Of a stretch of 8,011 bases of DNA, positions 1-6,016 are shown in pieces (the stretch's first letter is position 1; each line of letters starts with the position of its first letter). This stretch comes from Thermoplasmata archaeon (GTDB lineage: Archaea; Thermoplasmatota; DTKX01; GCA-020343715): NCBI GenBank assembly GCA_020343715.1, contig CP070808.1:1375654-1383664 (forward strand), given 5' to 3'. A program made the position numbers and the translations under genes. Under the pieces are notes generated by a model, which searched no databases, was not told the DNA's origin, and worked only from the letters and a program-made list of their open reading frames with translations.

Positions 1-2937
1 GACACCAGGACGGTCCAGGTGATAACCAGGGATCCCGCCGGCAAGGACGGGGACGTGCTAAACCAGGAGGCCCTGCTGGCGATACTGGACCTCCAGCAGG
101 CCATCCTTGAGCCCGAATCCGAGGACCTGGACATAACAGACACCCTGGAACCCACCGAGAGGGTCCCCTCGGGTGTCCAGTCCATAGCGGACTTGATAGC
201 CATAGGTTCCATGAGCCTGCAGGGGACGGTGATCTTCATCGACGAGATGGGGGTCATGACCGCCCAGATGACCTATATGGACGAGAACCTGACCCTCATG
301 TCCCAGGGCCTGCTCTTCATGAACCAGTCGAATCCCGAGGTCGTCGGCCAGACCCTGATCGGTACCGAGATGGGCCTCAAGGCCATGTACGATGCCATCA
401 TCGCGGGGGCCGGCGGCTCCGGTGGTCCGGGCAACGGCAATGGCGGATTCGGCGCTCCCAACCTGACCACCATCCGCATGATAATCGAGGCCATGGACGA
501 CAACGCCGTCAAGGGCACCATCACCGGAATGAACACCTTCGACCCGACGCCGATGGCGATGGCCGTGCAAGGGACCGTGATGGCCAGGGATACCACCATC
601 GCCGCATCACACCCGGTCAACGGCACCGTAGGGGTCCCCCTGATGGGGCTCATGGACGACGACCAGTTCGTCAACGGGACCTACACTTACAACGGCACCC
701 CCATCGACCACAACATGTCCATGCTCAACAGCCTGGCCTACCTGGATGCGATCAACCTCGCCCTGGGCCAGTTCACAGGGTTCGAGACCCAGCCCGAGGT
801 CATGGCCAGCATCATCCTCGGCCTGGCCGGGGGCCTCCAGTTCGTGCTGTCCACCGACTACGACCCCACCGAACCCGCTCCCAGCGCGAAGGCCTCCCTC
901 ATGATCGTCCAGCAGAACGGGTCCAAGGACTCGGACAGGATACTGGAGTCCCAGTACGAGCTGGAGGAGATGGCCGACAAGGTCGAGAGGCAGAACAAGG
1001 ACACCATCGAGTTCGGCGTGGTGGCGGGGGAGATCCTGTTCGACAAGATCAACACCTCCTCCATGGAGTCCCTGGGCACACTTCTGTTCCTGGCCATCCT
1101 CTTCATCATAGTCATCCTCGCCCTGGTGTTCCAGTCCCTCACCGACACGGCCCTCACCCTGAGCGCGCTGCTCATGGTGATAGTCTGGACCTTCGGCCTG
1201 GGCGTCATCCTGGGCTTCACGTTCAATCCCATGACGATAGCGGTGCCAGTGCTGCTGGTGGGCCTCGCCGTGGACTACGGCATCCACCTCACCATGAGGA
1301 ACCGTCTGGAGAAGCGGGAGCATTCCCTGGACAGGTCCGTTGTGCTGACCATCGGCAGCGTTGGCATGGCCCTCATGCTGGCGACCATCACCACCGTGTT
1401 CTCCTTCATGTCCAACATCATCTCGGACCTCTCGGTCATGAGGGAGTTCGGGATGCTGGCCGCCATGGGCATCATATCGGCCTTCCTCGTGATGGTGACC
1501 TTCGTGCCTGCCGCCCGCCTCCTCATCGACCGGCGTAGGGAGAGGCAAGGGAAGCGCAGGGGCTCCTCCAAGGGAGGCAACAACGGGCCCAAGAAGCAGA
1601 AGGCGCTGGTGAGGTTCGTGCAGATCGGGGCCACCGCCGGTGCCTCGCATGGACCCGTCATCGCGGTGGTCGCCCTGGTCCTATCGGGCATCTCCTTCTA
1701 CTCGGTGAGCGAGATCGAGTCCGAGTTCGACTTCATGGACTTCCTGCCCGAGGAGCTGGAGGAGTCCCAGACCATCAACTATCTCCTGGACAACTTCAAC
1801 TTCTCGTCCAGCAGCAGCAACATCCTAGTTGAGGGGGAAGTGGCGACGATTACAGTGTTCCAGGCCATACACGCCTCCGAGGACAACATGGGGGTCGCCC
1901 GGGACGTGGTCAAGGTCGGCGATATGGCCGACACCCGTTCGCCCGTCTCTATCATCCTCAGATACTCCCTGCCCACGTCACCCTTCTTCGTTCCCGAGAT
2001 CGGGGACGTCTACCAGACCACCGAGCCAGACGAGCATGGTGTCCCCACCACGAACCTGGTCCCCCTCCTGGACGCCCTGGTGGCCCATCCATCCACCTCC
2101 GCCGATACCCAGAGCGTCATCCACATCAACGACGACGGCGAGTTCGACGCGGCCCTCATCAGGGTCACCGTGCGGGACGCGCCCGACGGCGGGGCCCAGC
2201 TGAACGATGACCTGAACAAGGCCATCACCCCCCTCACCGACCTCAAGGACGATGGTGACCTGGACGAGGCCATCGTAACCGACGGCCCTGTGCTCACGTA
2301 CCTCACTGTGACCGCCATGAACGAGGCGGGCCTAAGGTCCGTGGTCGCCACCGTTATCATGGCCATGTTCCTCCTGATGATCGTCTACTACATCTTCTTC
2401 AGGACGGTGGCGGTGGGCCTCATGTCCACCATACCCATCATCCTGGTCATCGGTTGGGTCTTCGGCTCGATGTTCCTGCTGGGCATACCCCTCAACGTGG
2501 TCACCATCATGATCGCGGCCCTCACGATAGGGCTGGGCATCACATACGCCATCCACATATCCCACAGGTTCTTGGAGGACATAGAGAAGAAGCCCTGGAA
2601 GGACGCCCTTTGCAACACCGTGGGGCACACCGGAGCCGCGCTGTTCGGTGCCGCCGCCACCACGATCGGGGGCTTCGGTATCCTGACCTTCTCCATCCTG
2701 CCGCCCATGGCCCAGTTCGGCATCGTGACCGCACTGTCGATATTCTATAGCTTCATGGCCTCCGTGTTCGTGCTCCCCTCGTTCCTGGCCATCTGGGCGA
2801 GGTACAAGTTCGGGGACGGTGAGACCGCGGGCAAGATGTGCGACATCGTCAACGAGCAGGACGCGGAACTCGACGCCGCGGTGGCCGATGAGGAGGTCCC
2901 CGACACCGACGAGAAGGCCGAGGAGCCCTCTGAGTAG
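1..2937 (+). CDS. RND/MMPL-superfamily membrane exporter, 5'-truncated by window edge
   Basis: The frame is open from base 1, and the first possible start (GTG at 19) lies inside a conserved-looking strand with no SD, so the true start is upstream of the window. About 978 codons are visible. The layout is the RND two-fold repeat: a large extracytoplasmic loop (codons 1 to about 350), five membrane segments (bases about 1072-1131, 1153-1224, 1231-1290, 1339-1410, 1447-1524), and a basic cytoplasmic linker (about 1525-1620). A seventh segment (1651-1707), a second loop (about 1708-2310), five more segments (about 2332-2796) and an acidic tail of about 45 residues follow. The first segment and its upstream leader are missing. 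Segment 4 carries the RND signature GLAVDYGIHL with Asp codon 425. The equivalent place in segment 10 reads GLGITYAIHI, with Thr (codon 848). Family members use the proton motive force to move lipids, drugs or other hydrophobic compounds; the substrate here is unknown. It ends with TAG. The family call is firm (COG1033-like); the function beyond that is not. Confidence 0.9.
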   Translation, partial: DTRTVQVITRDPAGKDGDVLNQEALLAILDLQQAILEPESEDLDITDTLEPTERVPSGVQSIADLIAIGSMSLQGTVIFIDEMGVMTAQMTYMDENLTLMSQGLLFMNQSNPEVVGQTLIGTEMGLKAMYDAIIAGAGGSGGPGNGNGGFGAPNLTTIRMIIEAMDDNAVKGTITGMNTFDPTPMAMAVQGTVMARDTTIAASHPVNGTVGVPLMGLMDDDQFVNGTYTYNGTPIDHNMSMLNSLAYLDAINLALGQFTGFETQPEVMASIILGLAGGLQFVLSTDYDPTEPAPSAKASLMIVQQNGSKDSDRILESQYELEEMADKVERQNKDTIEFGVVAGEILFDKINTSSMESLGTLLFLAILFIIVILALVFQSLTDTALTLSALLMVIVWTFGLGVILGFTFNPMTIAVPVLLVGLAVDYGIHLTMRNRLEKREHSLDRSVVLTIGSVGMALMLATITTVFSFMSNIISDLSVMREFGMLAAMGIISAFLVMVTFVPAARLLIDRRRERQGKRRGSSKGGNNGPKKQKALVRFVQIGATAGASHGPVIAVVALVLSGISFYSVSEIESEFDFMDFLPEELEESQTINYLLDNFNFSSSSSNILVEGEVATITVFQAIHASEDNMGVARDVVKVGDMADTRSPVSIILRYSLPTSPFFVPEIGDVYQTTEPDEHGVPTTNLVPLLDALVAHPSTSADTQSVIHINDDGEFDAALIRVTVRDAPDGGAQLNDDLNKAITPLTDLKDDGDLDEAIVTDGPVLTYLTVTAMNEAGLRSVVATVIMAMFLLMIVYYIFFRTVAVGLMSTIPIILVIGWVFGSMFLLGIPLNVVTIMIAALTIGLGITYAIHISHRFLEDIEKKPWKDALCNTVGHTGAALFGAAATTIGGFGILTFSILPPMAQFGIVTALSIFYSFMASVFVLPSFLAIWARYKFGDGETAGKMCDIVNEQDAELDAAVADEEVPDTDEKAEEPSE

Positions 2938-3001
2938 GACATATAGCTCCAGGGGATAAGGCGACGACCCAGGCAAGCTCTGGCCCTAAACACGGGGGGC
3001 C

Positions 3002-3020
3002 ATCATATCTCTTCTATGAT
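3002..3020. repeat. Perfect 6-bp inverted repeat, 7-base spacer
   Basis: ATCATA at 3002-3007 is exactly complementary in reverse to TATGAT at 3015-3020, separated by TCTCTTC. It lies about 30 bases upstream of the TATA box, so it could be an activator or repressor half-site pair, or a weak hairpin after the RND gene. The arms are AT-rich and short, so chance occurrence is quite possible. Confidence 0.35.
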
Positions 3021-3044
3021 AATCAGTCTTGAGAGGTAATCGGT

Positions 3045-3056
3045 TAGCCTTATAAG
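3045..3056 (+). promoter_or_regulatory. TATA box for the 151-aa gene
   Basis: The sequence TAGCCTTATAAG contains an archaeal TATA-like core, CTTATAAG (3049-3056). Archaeal transcription starts about 25 bases downstream of the box centre, which places the start near 3078 and gives a leader of about 35 bases ending in a strong SD. The AGCCTT part resembles the boxes at 3579-3588 and 5227-5236. Confidence 0.55.
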
Positions 3057-3063
3057 AGGGCCG

Positions 3064-3077
3064 CCCACAATTATGGG
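3064..3077. promoter_or_regulatory. Near-palindrome between TATA box and expected transcription start (possible operator)
   Basis: CCCACAATTATGGG is a 14-base sequence with dyad symmetry in 12 of 14 positions; only the C5/A10 pair fails. The centre is AATT. It sits just downstream of the TATA box and ends at about the expected transcription start, a common place for archaeal repressors to block polymerase recruitment. No regulator gene is present in the window. Operator function is inference from symmetry and position. Confidence 0.35.
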
Positions 3078-3100
3078 AATACCTACGGTCAGCTCTACGA

Positions 3101-3106
3101 GGAGGT
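3101..3106 (+). promoter_or_regulatory. Strong Shine-Dalgarno site deciding a TTG start
   Basis: GGAGGT matches the archaeal anti-SD perfectly and is followed after six bases by TTG at 3113. No ATG or GTG occurs at a better distance in this frame, so this site justifies the rare TTG start. Confidence 0.7.
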
Positions 3107-3112
3107 AAGAGT

Positions 3113-3568
3113 TTGGTCAAAGCAGGCAAGCGGGGCGGTGCGCCCCCAGTGGAGAGGGTTTACGAGCCCGACCCTCCTGAGTCCTGCGACCCCGTCCTCG
3201 ACGACGTTGACGAGCTGATCATGTCCCTGGACTGCGAGCCTGCGGCCAAGAAGAAGGTGGTCCAGGAGCAGGACGAGGTCGACTACGCCTCACCTGGAGT
3301 CCCTGAGGAGCCCTCCTCAGAGGGCGCTGTCCCATGGCTGGACCGATACGAGTCCACCAACAGCCTCATCACCCAGCTGGAGCAGACGCTCCGGATGATG
3401 GAGGCCAACGGGTGCAACCTCACCAACGCATGGGAGCTGGCCAACACCGCCAGGTCGCTGCTGGACAGCGCTGACGTGACCCAGGCCCTCATCTACGCCA
3501 ACAGGTCCTTCCGCATCGCCCAGGACATCCACCGGTTCCCCGACCGGTCGGGCGTCGCCGCATCCTGA
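3113..3568 (+). CDS. Hypothetical soluble protein, disordered N-terminal half plus helical C-terminal domain
   Basis: This 151-residue protein is not recognised. It starts at TTG, chosen because GGAGGT lies six bases upstream. Residues 1-12 are basic (GKRGG). Residues 15-73 are rich in Asp, Glu and Pro and look disordered, although residues 26-40 (DPVLDDVDELIMSL) could form a short acidic amphipathic helix of the kind that binds a partner. Residues about 75-140 look fully alpha-helical with regular Leu/Ala spacing, including ARSLLDSADVTQALIYANRS. That pattern recalls TPR-like helical hairpins but is too short to assign. There is no signal peptide and no membrane segment. It has its own TATA box and is separated from the next gene by a T5 tract and a second promoter, so it is probably monocistronic. 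A regulatory or scaffold role is possible but unsupported. Confidence 0.75.
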   Translation: MVKAGKRGGAPPVERVYEPDPPESCDPVLDDVDELIMSLDCEPAAKKKVVQEQDEVDYASPGVPEEPSSEGAVPWLDRYESTNSLITQLEQTLRMMEANGCNLTNAWELANTARSLLDSADVTQALIYANRSFRIAQDIHRFPDRSGVAAS

Positions 3569-3578
3569 GGCGGGGCGC

Positions 3579-3588
3579 AAACCTTTTT
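3579..3588 (+). promoter_or_regulatory. BRE/TATA-like element upstream of the 129-aa gene
   Basis: AAACCTTTTT is nearly identical (9 of 10) to AAGCCTTTTT at 5227-5236. Its centre is about 27 bases before the GTG at 3613, so transcription would start at or next to the start codon, giving a leaderless mRNA. The T5 run lies 16 bases after the previous stop codon and could also serve as a short archaeal terminator. Confidence 0.45.
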
Positions 3589-3612
3589 CGTACCCACGGC
3601 CCTTCAGCCAGC

Positions 3613-4002
3613 GTGAGCGTTCTGGACGCGGCGGTCCTGGTCAGCGCCATGGTCGTGGGCCTCGTCTCGGGGCTGTACGCTGGATTCGGGGTGAGGGCGG
3701 AGCAGGAGCTGGACCGGAGGGCCGAGCTCTGGTTCGCGGCATTCATGTGGTCGGCCGCCCTGGCCGGAGTGCTCCTGGCCACCAGTCTTGGGGTGGGCAC
3801 CACGGACTGGCAACAGCTCCTGGGCCTGGGGATGGTCAACGGCGCCCAGGTCCTGCTCATCGTCTGGTCGGTGCTCCACTTCCCCCAGTTGAGGACGCTG
3901 GAGACCCCGGTGCCCCGTCTGTTCCCCCTGTTCGCCCTGGTCCTGTGCGCCGTCAGCGTGGCCCTGCTGGCCGCTGCCGTGGTGGTCGTCGAGCTGTTGT
4001 AG
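3613..4002 (+). CDS. Small integral membrane protein, about four transmembrane segments, unknown function
   Basis: The 129-residue product is strongly hydrophobic, with likely membrane segments at residues about 5-26, 41-60, 66-88 and 105-128. Segments 1 and 2 are joined by a short charged loop with RAEQELDRRAE. No catalytic or transport motif is recognised. The GTG start is preferred because a TATA-like box lies about 27 bases upstream; no SD is visible, consistent with leaderless initiation. An in-frame ATG at residue 13 would cut into the first membrane segment. The gene ends with TAG, 54 bases before Nop5, which has its own TATA-like box. A large open frame on the opposite strand here is a codon-bias shadow. 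The reading is supported by the coherent hydrophobic pattern rather than by family recognition. Confidence 0.7.
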   Translation: MSVLDAAVLVSAMVVGLVSGLYAGFGVRAEQELDRRAELWFAAFMWSAALAGVLLATSLGVGTTDWQQLLGLGMVNGAQVLLIVWSVLHFPQLRTLETPVPRLFPLFALVLCAVSVALLAAAVVVVELL

Positions 4003-4020
4003 CGGGCGGAACCGTCACTG

Positions 4021-4027
4021 TTATTTA
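4021..4027 (+). promoter_or_regulatory. TATA-like box for Nop5, leaderless start
   Basis: TTATTTA stands out in GC-rich surroundings. It lies about 30 bases upstream of the ATG at 4057, and the intervening sequence has no SD-like purine run, so the transcript probably begins within a few bases of the start codon. Confidence 0.45.
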
Positions 4028-4056
4028 CGTGGGCCATCTGTACCGGGCCGTTCACC

Positions 4057-5217
4057 ATGCGACTCGTCACCACCTGGTATGGCTCCTTCCTGTTGGGGGA
4101 CGACGGGGATGTCGTCTCGTCGGCCACATTCCCGAGGAAGGCCGAAGAGATAGCCCACCGGCTCCGGTTGATCCGCGAGGGGGAGGTGCTGGACGAGGAG
4201 CTCCAGGTGGCGCCCGAGGGCGCCCCCTTCTCGGTCACCGAGGTACGGCTACTGGCCCTGGACGGGGCCGCCATGGCGGATGACGGTATGCCCCCCGCGG
4301 TCGTCCCTGCCCCCGAGGACCTGGGCCTGCCCGCCGACCTGCTTCGGGAGGCGAGCCTGGTCTTGGCCACGGCCAGCATCCGGGAGGCCCTGCCGGAGGA
4401 CCAACCAGTGATACTGTACCTCCGGGCCATGGACCTGGTGGAGAGGGAGGGCACCCGCTCCTTAGAGATGCTGAGGTACTGGCACAGCTTCCACTTCCCC
4501 GAGCTGGGGGCCCTGGTGGGCGACGACGAGTTCATCGCCTTGGTCGCAGAGGACCCCCTCAGGTCAGCCATCCTTGCAAGGAGGCCCGAGCTGGACCCCG
4601 GGGTGGACGCAGGCAGGCCGCTGGCTACGGGCGAGGGACCGGCCATGGCGGCCATGGCCAGGCACATCCGTGACACCAGGGCCGAGGGCAGGAGGCTCCG
4701 TGAGACCCTCGAGGAGGCGGTAGTGGAGGTCGCTCCCAACATGGCCGTGCTGGCGGGACCGCTGGTCGGTGCCCGTCTGCTTAGCCTCGCCGGCTCGTTG
4801 GAGCGCCTGTCCAGGATGCCCTCCTCGACCATCCAGCTCCTAGGGGCCGAGAAGGCCCTGTTCCTTCACATCAAGGAGGGAGCTCCCGCCCCCAAGCATG
4901 GCGTCATCTTCCAGCACCCCTCGGTACACTCCTCGCCTCCATGGCTGCGGGGCCGAGTAGCCCGTGCCCTGGCGGGCAAGATAGCCATCGCCGCCCGGGG
5001 CGACTCCATGGACAGCAGGCCCGACGGAAGTCTCGGCCAGGAGCTCCGCGAGCAGTTCCTCAAGAGGGTCCAACAGCTGAGGACGGAGCAGCCCCAGCCC
5101 CCGGCGGGCTGGAAGAGGAGGAGGCCCCAGGACCGAAGGAAGGGAAAGGGAGGCAAGGGCAAGGCCAGGGGCGGTCGCAGGAAGGGTCGAGGCGCCGGTA
5201 GGAGACGGCGCCGGTGA
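4057..5217 (+). CDS. nop5: Archaeal Nop5 (Nop56/58-like), box C/D RNP core protein
   Basis: Nop5 bridges fibrillarin (the 2'-O-methyltransferase) and L7Ae bound to box C/D guide RNA, and so scaffolds rRNA and tRNA ribose methylation. The 386 residues show the expected order. An N-terminal fibrillarin-binding domain covers residues 1 to about 115. A helical coiled-coil region (about 120-225) contains EMLRYWHSFHFPEL (residues 137-150), matching the family's LREWYGxHFPEL. The conserved Nop domain (about 228-340) includes NMAVLAGPLVGARLL from residue 228, GAEKALF (263-269) and PKHGVIFQHP (279-288). From about residue 353 the tail is almost entirely Lys, Arg and Gly (RRPQDRRKGKGG and similar) and is probably a disordered RNA-binding extension. 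The ATG start has no SD and a TATA-like box about 30 bases upstream. Unusually for archaea, no fibrillarin gene follows; the next gene is a nucleoside phosphorylase with its own promoter. Confidence 0.93.
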   Translation: MRLVTTWYGSFLLGDDGDVVSSATFPRKAEEIAHRLRLIREGEVLDEELQVAPEGAPFSVTEVRLLALDGAAMADDGMPPAVVPAPEDLGLPADLLREASLVLATASIREALPEDQPVILYLRAMDLVEREGTRSLEMLRYWHSFHFPELGALVGDDEFIALVAEDPLRSAILARRPELDPGVDAGRPLATGEGPAMAAMARHIRDTRAEGRRLRETLEEAVVEVAPNMAVLAGPLVGARLLSLAGSLERLSRMPSSTIQLLGAEKALFLHIKEGAPAPKHGVIFQHPSVHSSPPWLRGRVARALAGKIAIAARGDSMDSRPDGSLGQELREQFLKRVQQLRTEQPQPPAGWKRRRPQDRRKGKGGKGKARGGRRKGRGAGRRRRR

Positions 5218-5226
5218 TGGCCCACG

Positions 5227-5236
5227 AAGCCTTTTT
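5227..5236 (+). promoter_or_regulatory. BRE/TATA-like element for the SAM-salvage gene pair
   Basis: AAGCCTTTTT, followed by ACC, is almost the same as the element at 3579-3588. Its centre predicts a transcription start near 5258-5260, leaving a leader of about 15 bases that still contains the SD GGAGG (5261-5265). The T5 run starts 15 bases after the Nop5 stop and may also end the Nop5 transcript. Confidence 0.5.
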
Positions 5237-5260
5237 ACCACGAACGCCCATGGTCGGGTC

Positions 5261-5265
5261 GGAGG
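5261..5265 (+). promoter_or_regulatory. Shine-Dalgarno site for the phosphorylase gene
   Basis: GGAGG is followed after nine bases by ATG at 5275. Another ATG at 5250 is out of frame and upstream of the predicted transcription start, so this site fixes the start at 5275. Confidence 0.6.
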
Positions 5266-5274
5266 CCTGAGGAC

Positions 5275-5994
5275 ATGGTCCGTAGGATCGGCATCATAGG
5301 AGGCACCAGCCTCGTCGAGCGGGCCAAGGGGCTCGAGCTGGAGAGGCTGGAGGTCGAGACGCCCTTCGGTCACCCCTCCTCGCCCCTTCACGTGGGCATG
5401 TGGGGCGAAGGCGAGGTGGCCCTCCTGGTGAGGCATGGCCTCGACCACGACGTCCCACCCCACAGGCTCAACCATAGGGCGAACGTCCATGCCCTGCGAT
5501 CAGCAGGGGTGAAGAAACTGATACTGGTCGCCTCCGCCGGCAGCATGAGGGAGGGAATCGAACCTCCCACGGTGGTGCTGGTGGACGATTTCTCCAGCCC
5601 CTTCACCATCCCCACTTTCTACGACGACGAGATAGGGCACATCGCCCCCGTCCTGTCCGACGACATGAGGTCCACCCTGGTCGTGGTGGCCGCCGAGGAG
5701 GGCATCCCCGTCCTCGACGGGGCCGTCTACGTCCAGACCCGGGGACCGCGCCTGGAGACCAGGGCCGAGGTAAGGGCCCTGAAGGCCTGGGGTGACCTGC
5801 TAGGGATGACCGTCGCCTCCGAGGCCACCCTGGCCATGGAGATCGGGATGGAGGTGGCCGTCATATGCTCGGTGGACAACATGGCCCACGGCATGGGGAC
5901 CGAGCCCCTGGAGTTCGAGACCATCATGGCCAATGCGGCCAGCAACTGGAAGAGCATAGAGAGGCTCCTCAGGGCGGCTGCGGGCCGCCTGTGA
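5275..5994 (+). CDS. MTA/MTI phosphorylase family (probable 5'-methylthioinosine phosphorylase)
   Basis: This enzyme belongs to the trimeric purine nucleoside phosphorylase/MTAP family, which cleaves a 5'-methylthio-purine nucleoside with phosphate to give base and 5-methylthioribose-1-phosphate. Visible family motifs are IGIIGGTS (residues 5-12, phosphate loop), RHG (53-55), HRAN (67-70), ASAGSMREGI (87-95, phosphate and ribose), RGPRLETRAE (156-165) and GMTVASEATLA (177-187), with Met178 and Glu183 in the ribose/base site. At 239 residues it is somewhat shorter than typical MTAP. In the base-recognition segment, human MTAP has an Asp-Tyr-Asp; an ungapped alignment from the GMT motif places Asn202-Met-Ala204 there, followed by His-Gly206. 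Asn at this position is a mark of 6-oxopurine enzymes, and the Asn-x-Ala-x-Gly pattern, as I recall it, is seen in methylthioinosine phosphorylases. The deaminase gene 22 bases downstream fits that. Plain MTAP activity cannot be excluded. Confidence 0.88.
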   Translation: MVRRIGIIGGTSLVERAKGLELERLEVETPFGHPSSPLHVGMWGEGEVALLVRHGLDHDVPPHRLNHRANVHALRSAGVKKLILVASAGSMREGIEPPTVVLVDDFSSPFTIPTFYDDEIGHIAPVLSDDMRSTLVVVAAEEGIPVLDGAVYVQTRGPRLETRAEVRALKAWGDLLGMTVASEATLAMEIGMEVAVICSVDNMAHGMGTEPLEFETIMANAASNWKSIERLLRAAAGRL

Positions 5995-6007
5995 GTGATG
6001 AAGTGAG

Positions 6008-6013
6008 GGTGAT
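6008..6013 (+). promoter_or_regulatory. Shine-Dalgarno site deciding a GTG start
   Basis: GGTGAT is complementary to the archaeal 16S 3' end and ends three bases before the GTG at 6017. The short intergenic gap and the absence of a TATA box mean this gene relies on translation from the upstream gene's transcript. Confidence 0.5.
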
Positions 6014-6016
6014 GAC

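Larger units (their letters stand above)
2938..3112. other. Intergenic promoter region between RND gene and 151-aa gene
   Basis: These 175 bases hold no credible gene. They contain, in order: a weak CCAG/CTGG inverted repeat (2969-2983), a 6-bp perfect AT-rich inverted repeat (3002-3020), a TATA box (3049-3056), a near-palindrome (3064-3077) and an SD (3101-3106). The stretch is visibly more AT-rich than the coding DNA on either side, as expected for an archaeal promoter. No T-tract terminator is evident directly after the RND stop codon. Confidence 0.6.

Noticed and set aside
19..21. GTG as the true start of the RND gene
   Set aside because: The frame is open to base 1, there is no SD, and the protein would lack the first membrane segment required by the fold. 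The gene is cut by the window edge.
607..1650. 347-residue open frame on the - strand
   Set aside because: It is antisense to the RND exporter. The His/Gly/Glu-rich low-complexity translation mirrors the sense codons and shows no fold or motif.
1829..2203. Alternative + strand frame in the second RND loop, considered as a possible frameshift
   Set aside because: The main frame remains open through the whole region and reads as plausible loop sequence. The alternative is Pro/Ser/Arg-rich shadow.
2935..2937. TAG stop as a possible pyrrolysine codon
   Set aside because: Another TAG follows in frame within three codons, at 2944-2946, and the acidic tail looks like a natural C-terminus, so there is no sign of readthrough.
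2332..2976. 214-residue open frame on the - strand
   Set aside because: It is antisense to the conserved second membrane half of the RND protein, with His/Gly/Asp-rich shadow composition.
2969..2983. CCAG/CTGG inverted repeat as a terminator for the RND gene
   Set aside because: The stem is only four bases and no T tract follows, so it is too weak to call.
3489..4832. 447-residue open frame on the - strand
   Set aside because: It lies antisense to the membrane protein and Nop5, both of which are supported by hydrophobicity or family motifs. Its composition (Ser, Arg, Thr, Ala, Pro rich, no domain) is typical of a frame shadow in GC-rich DNA.
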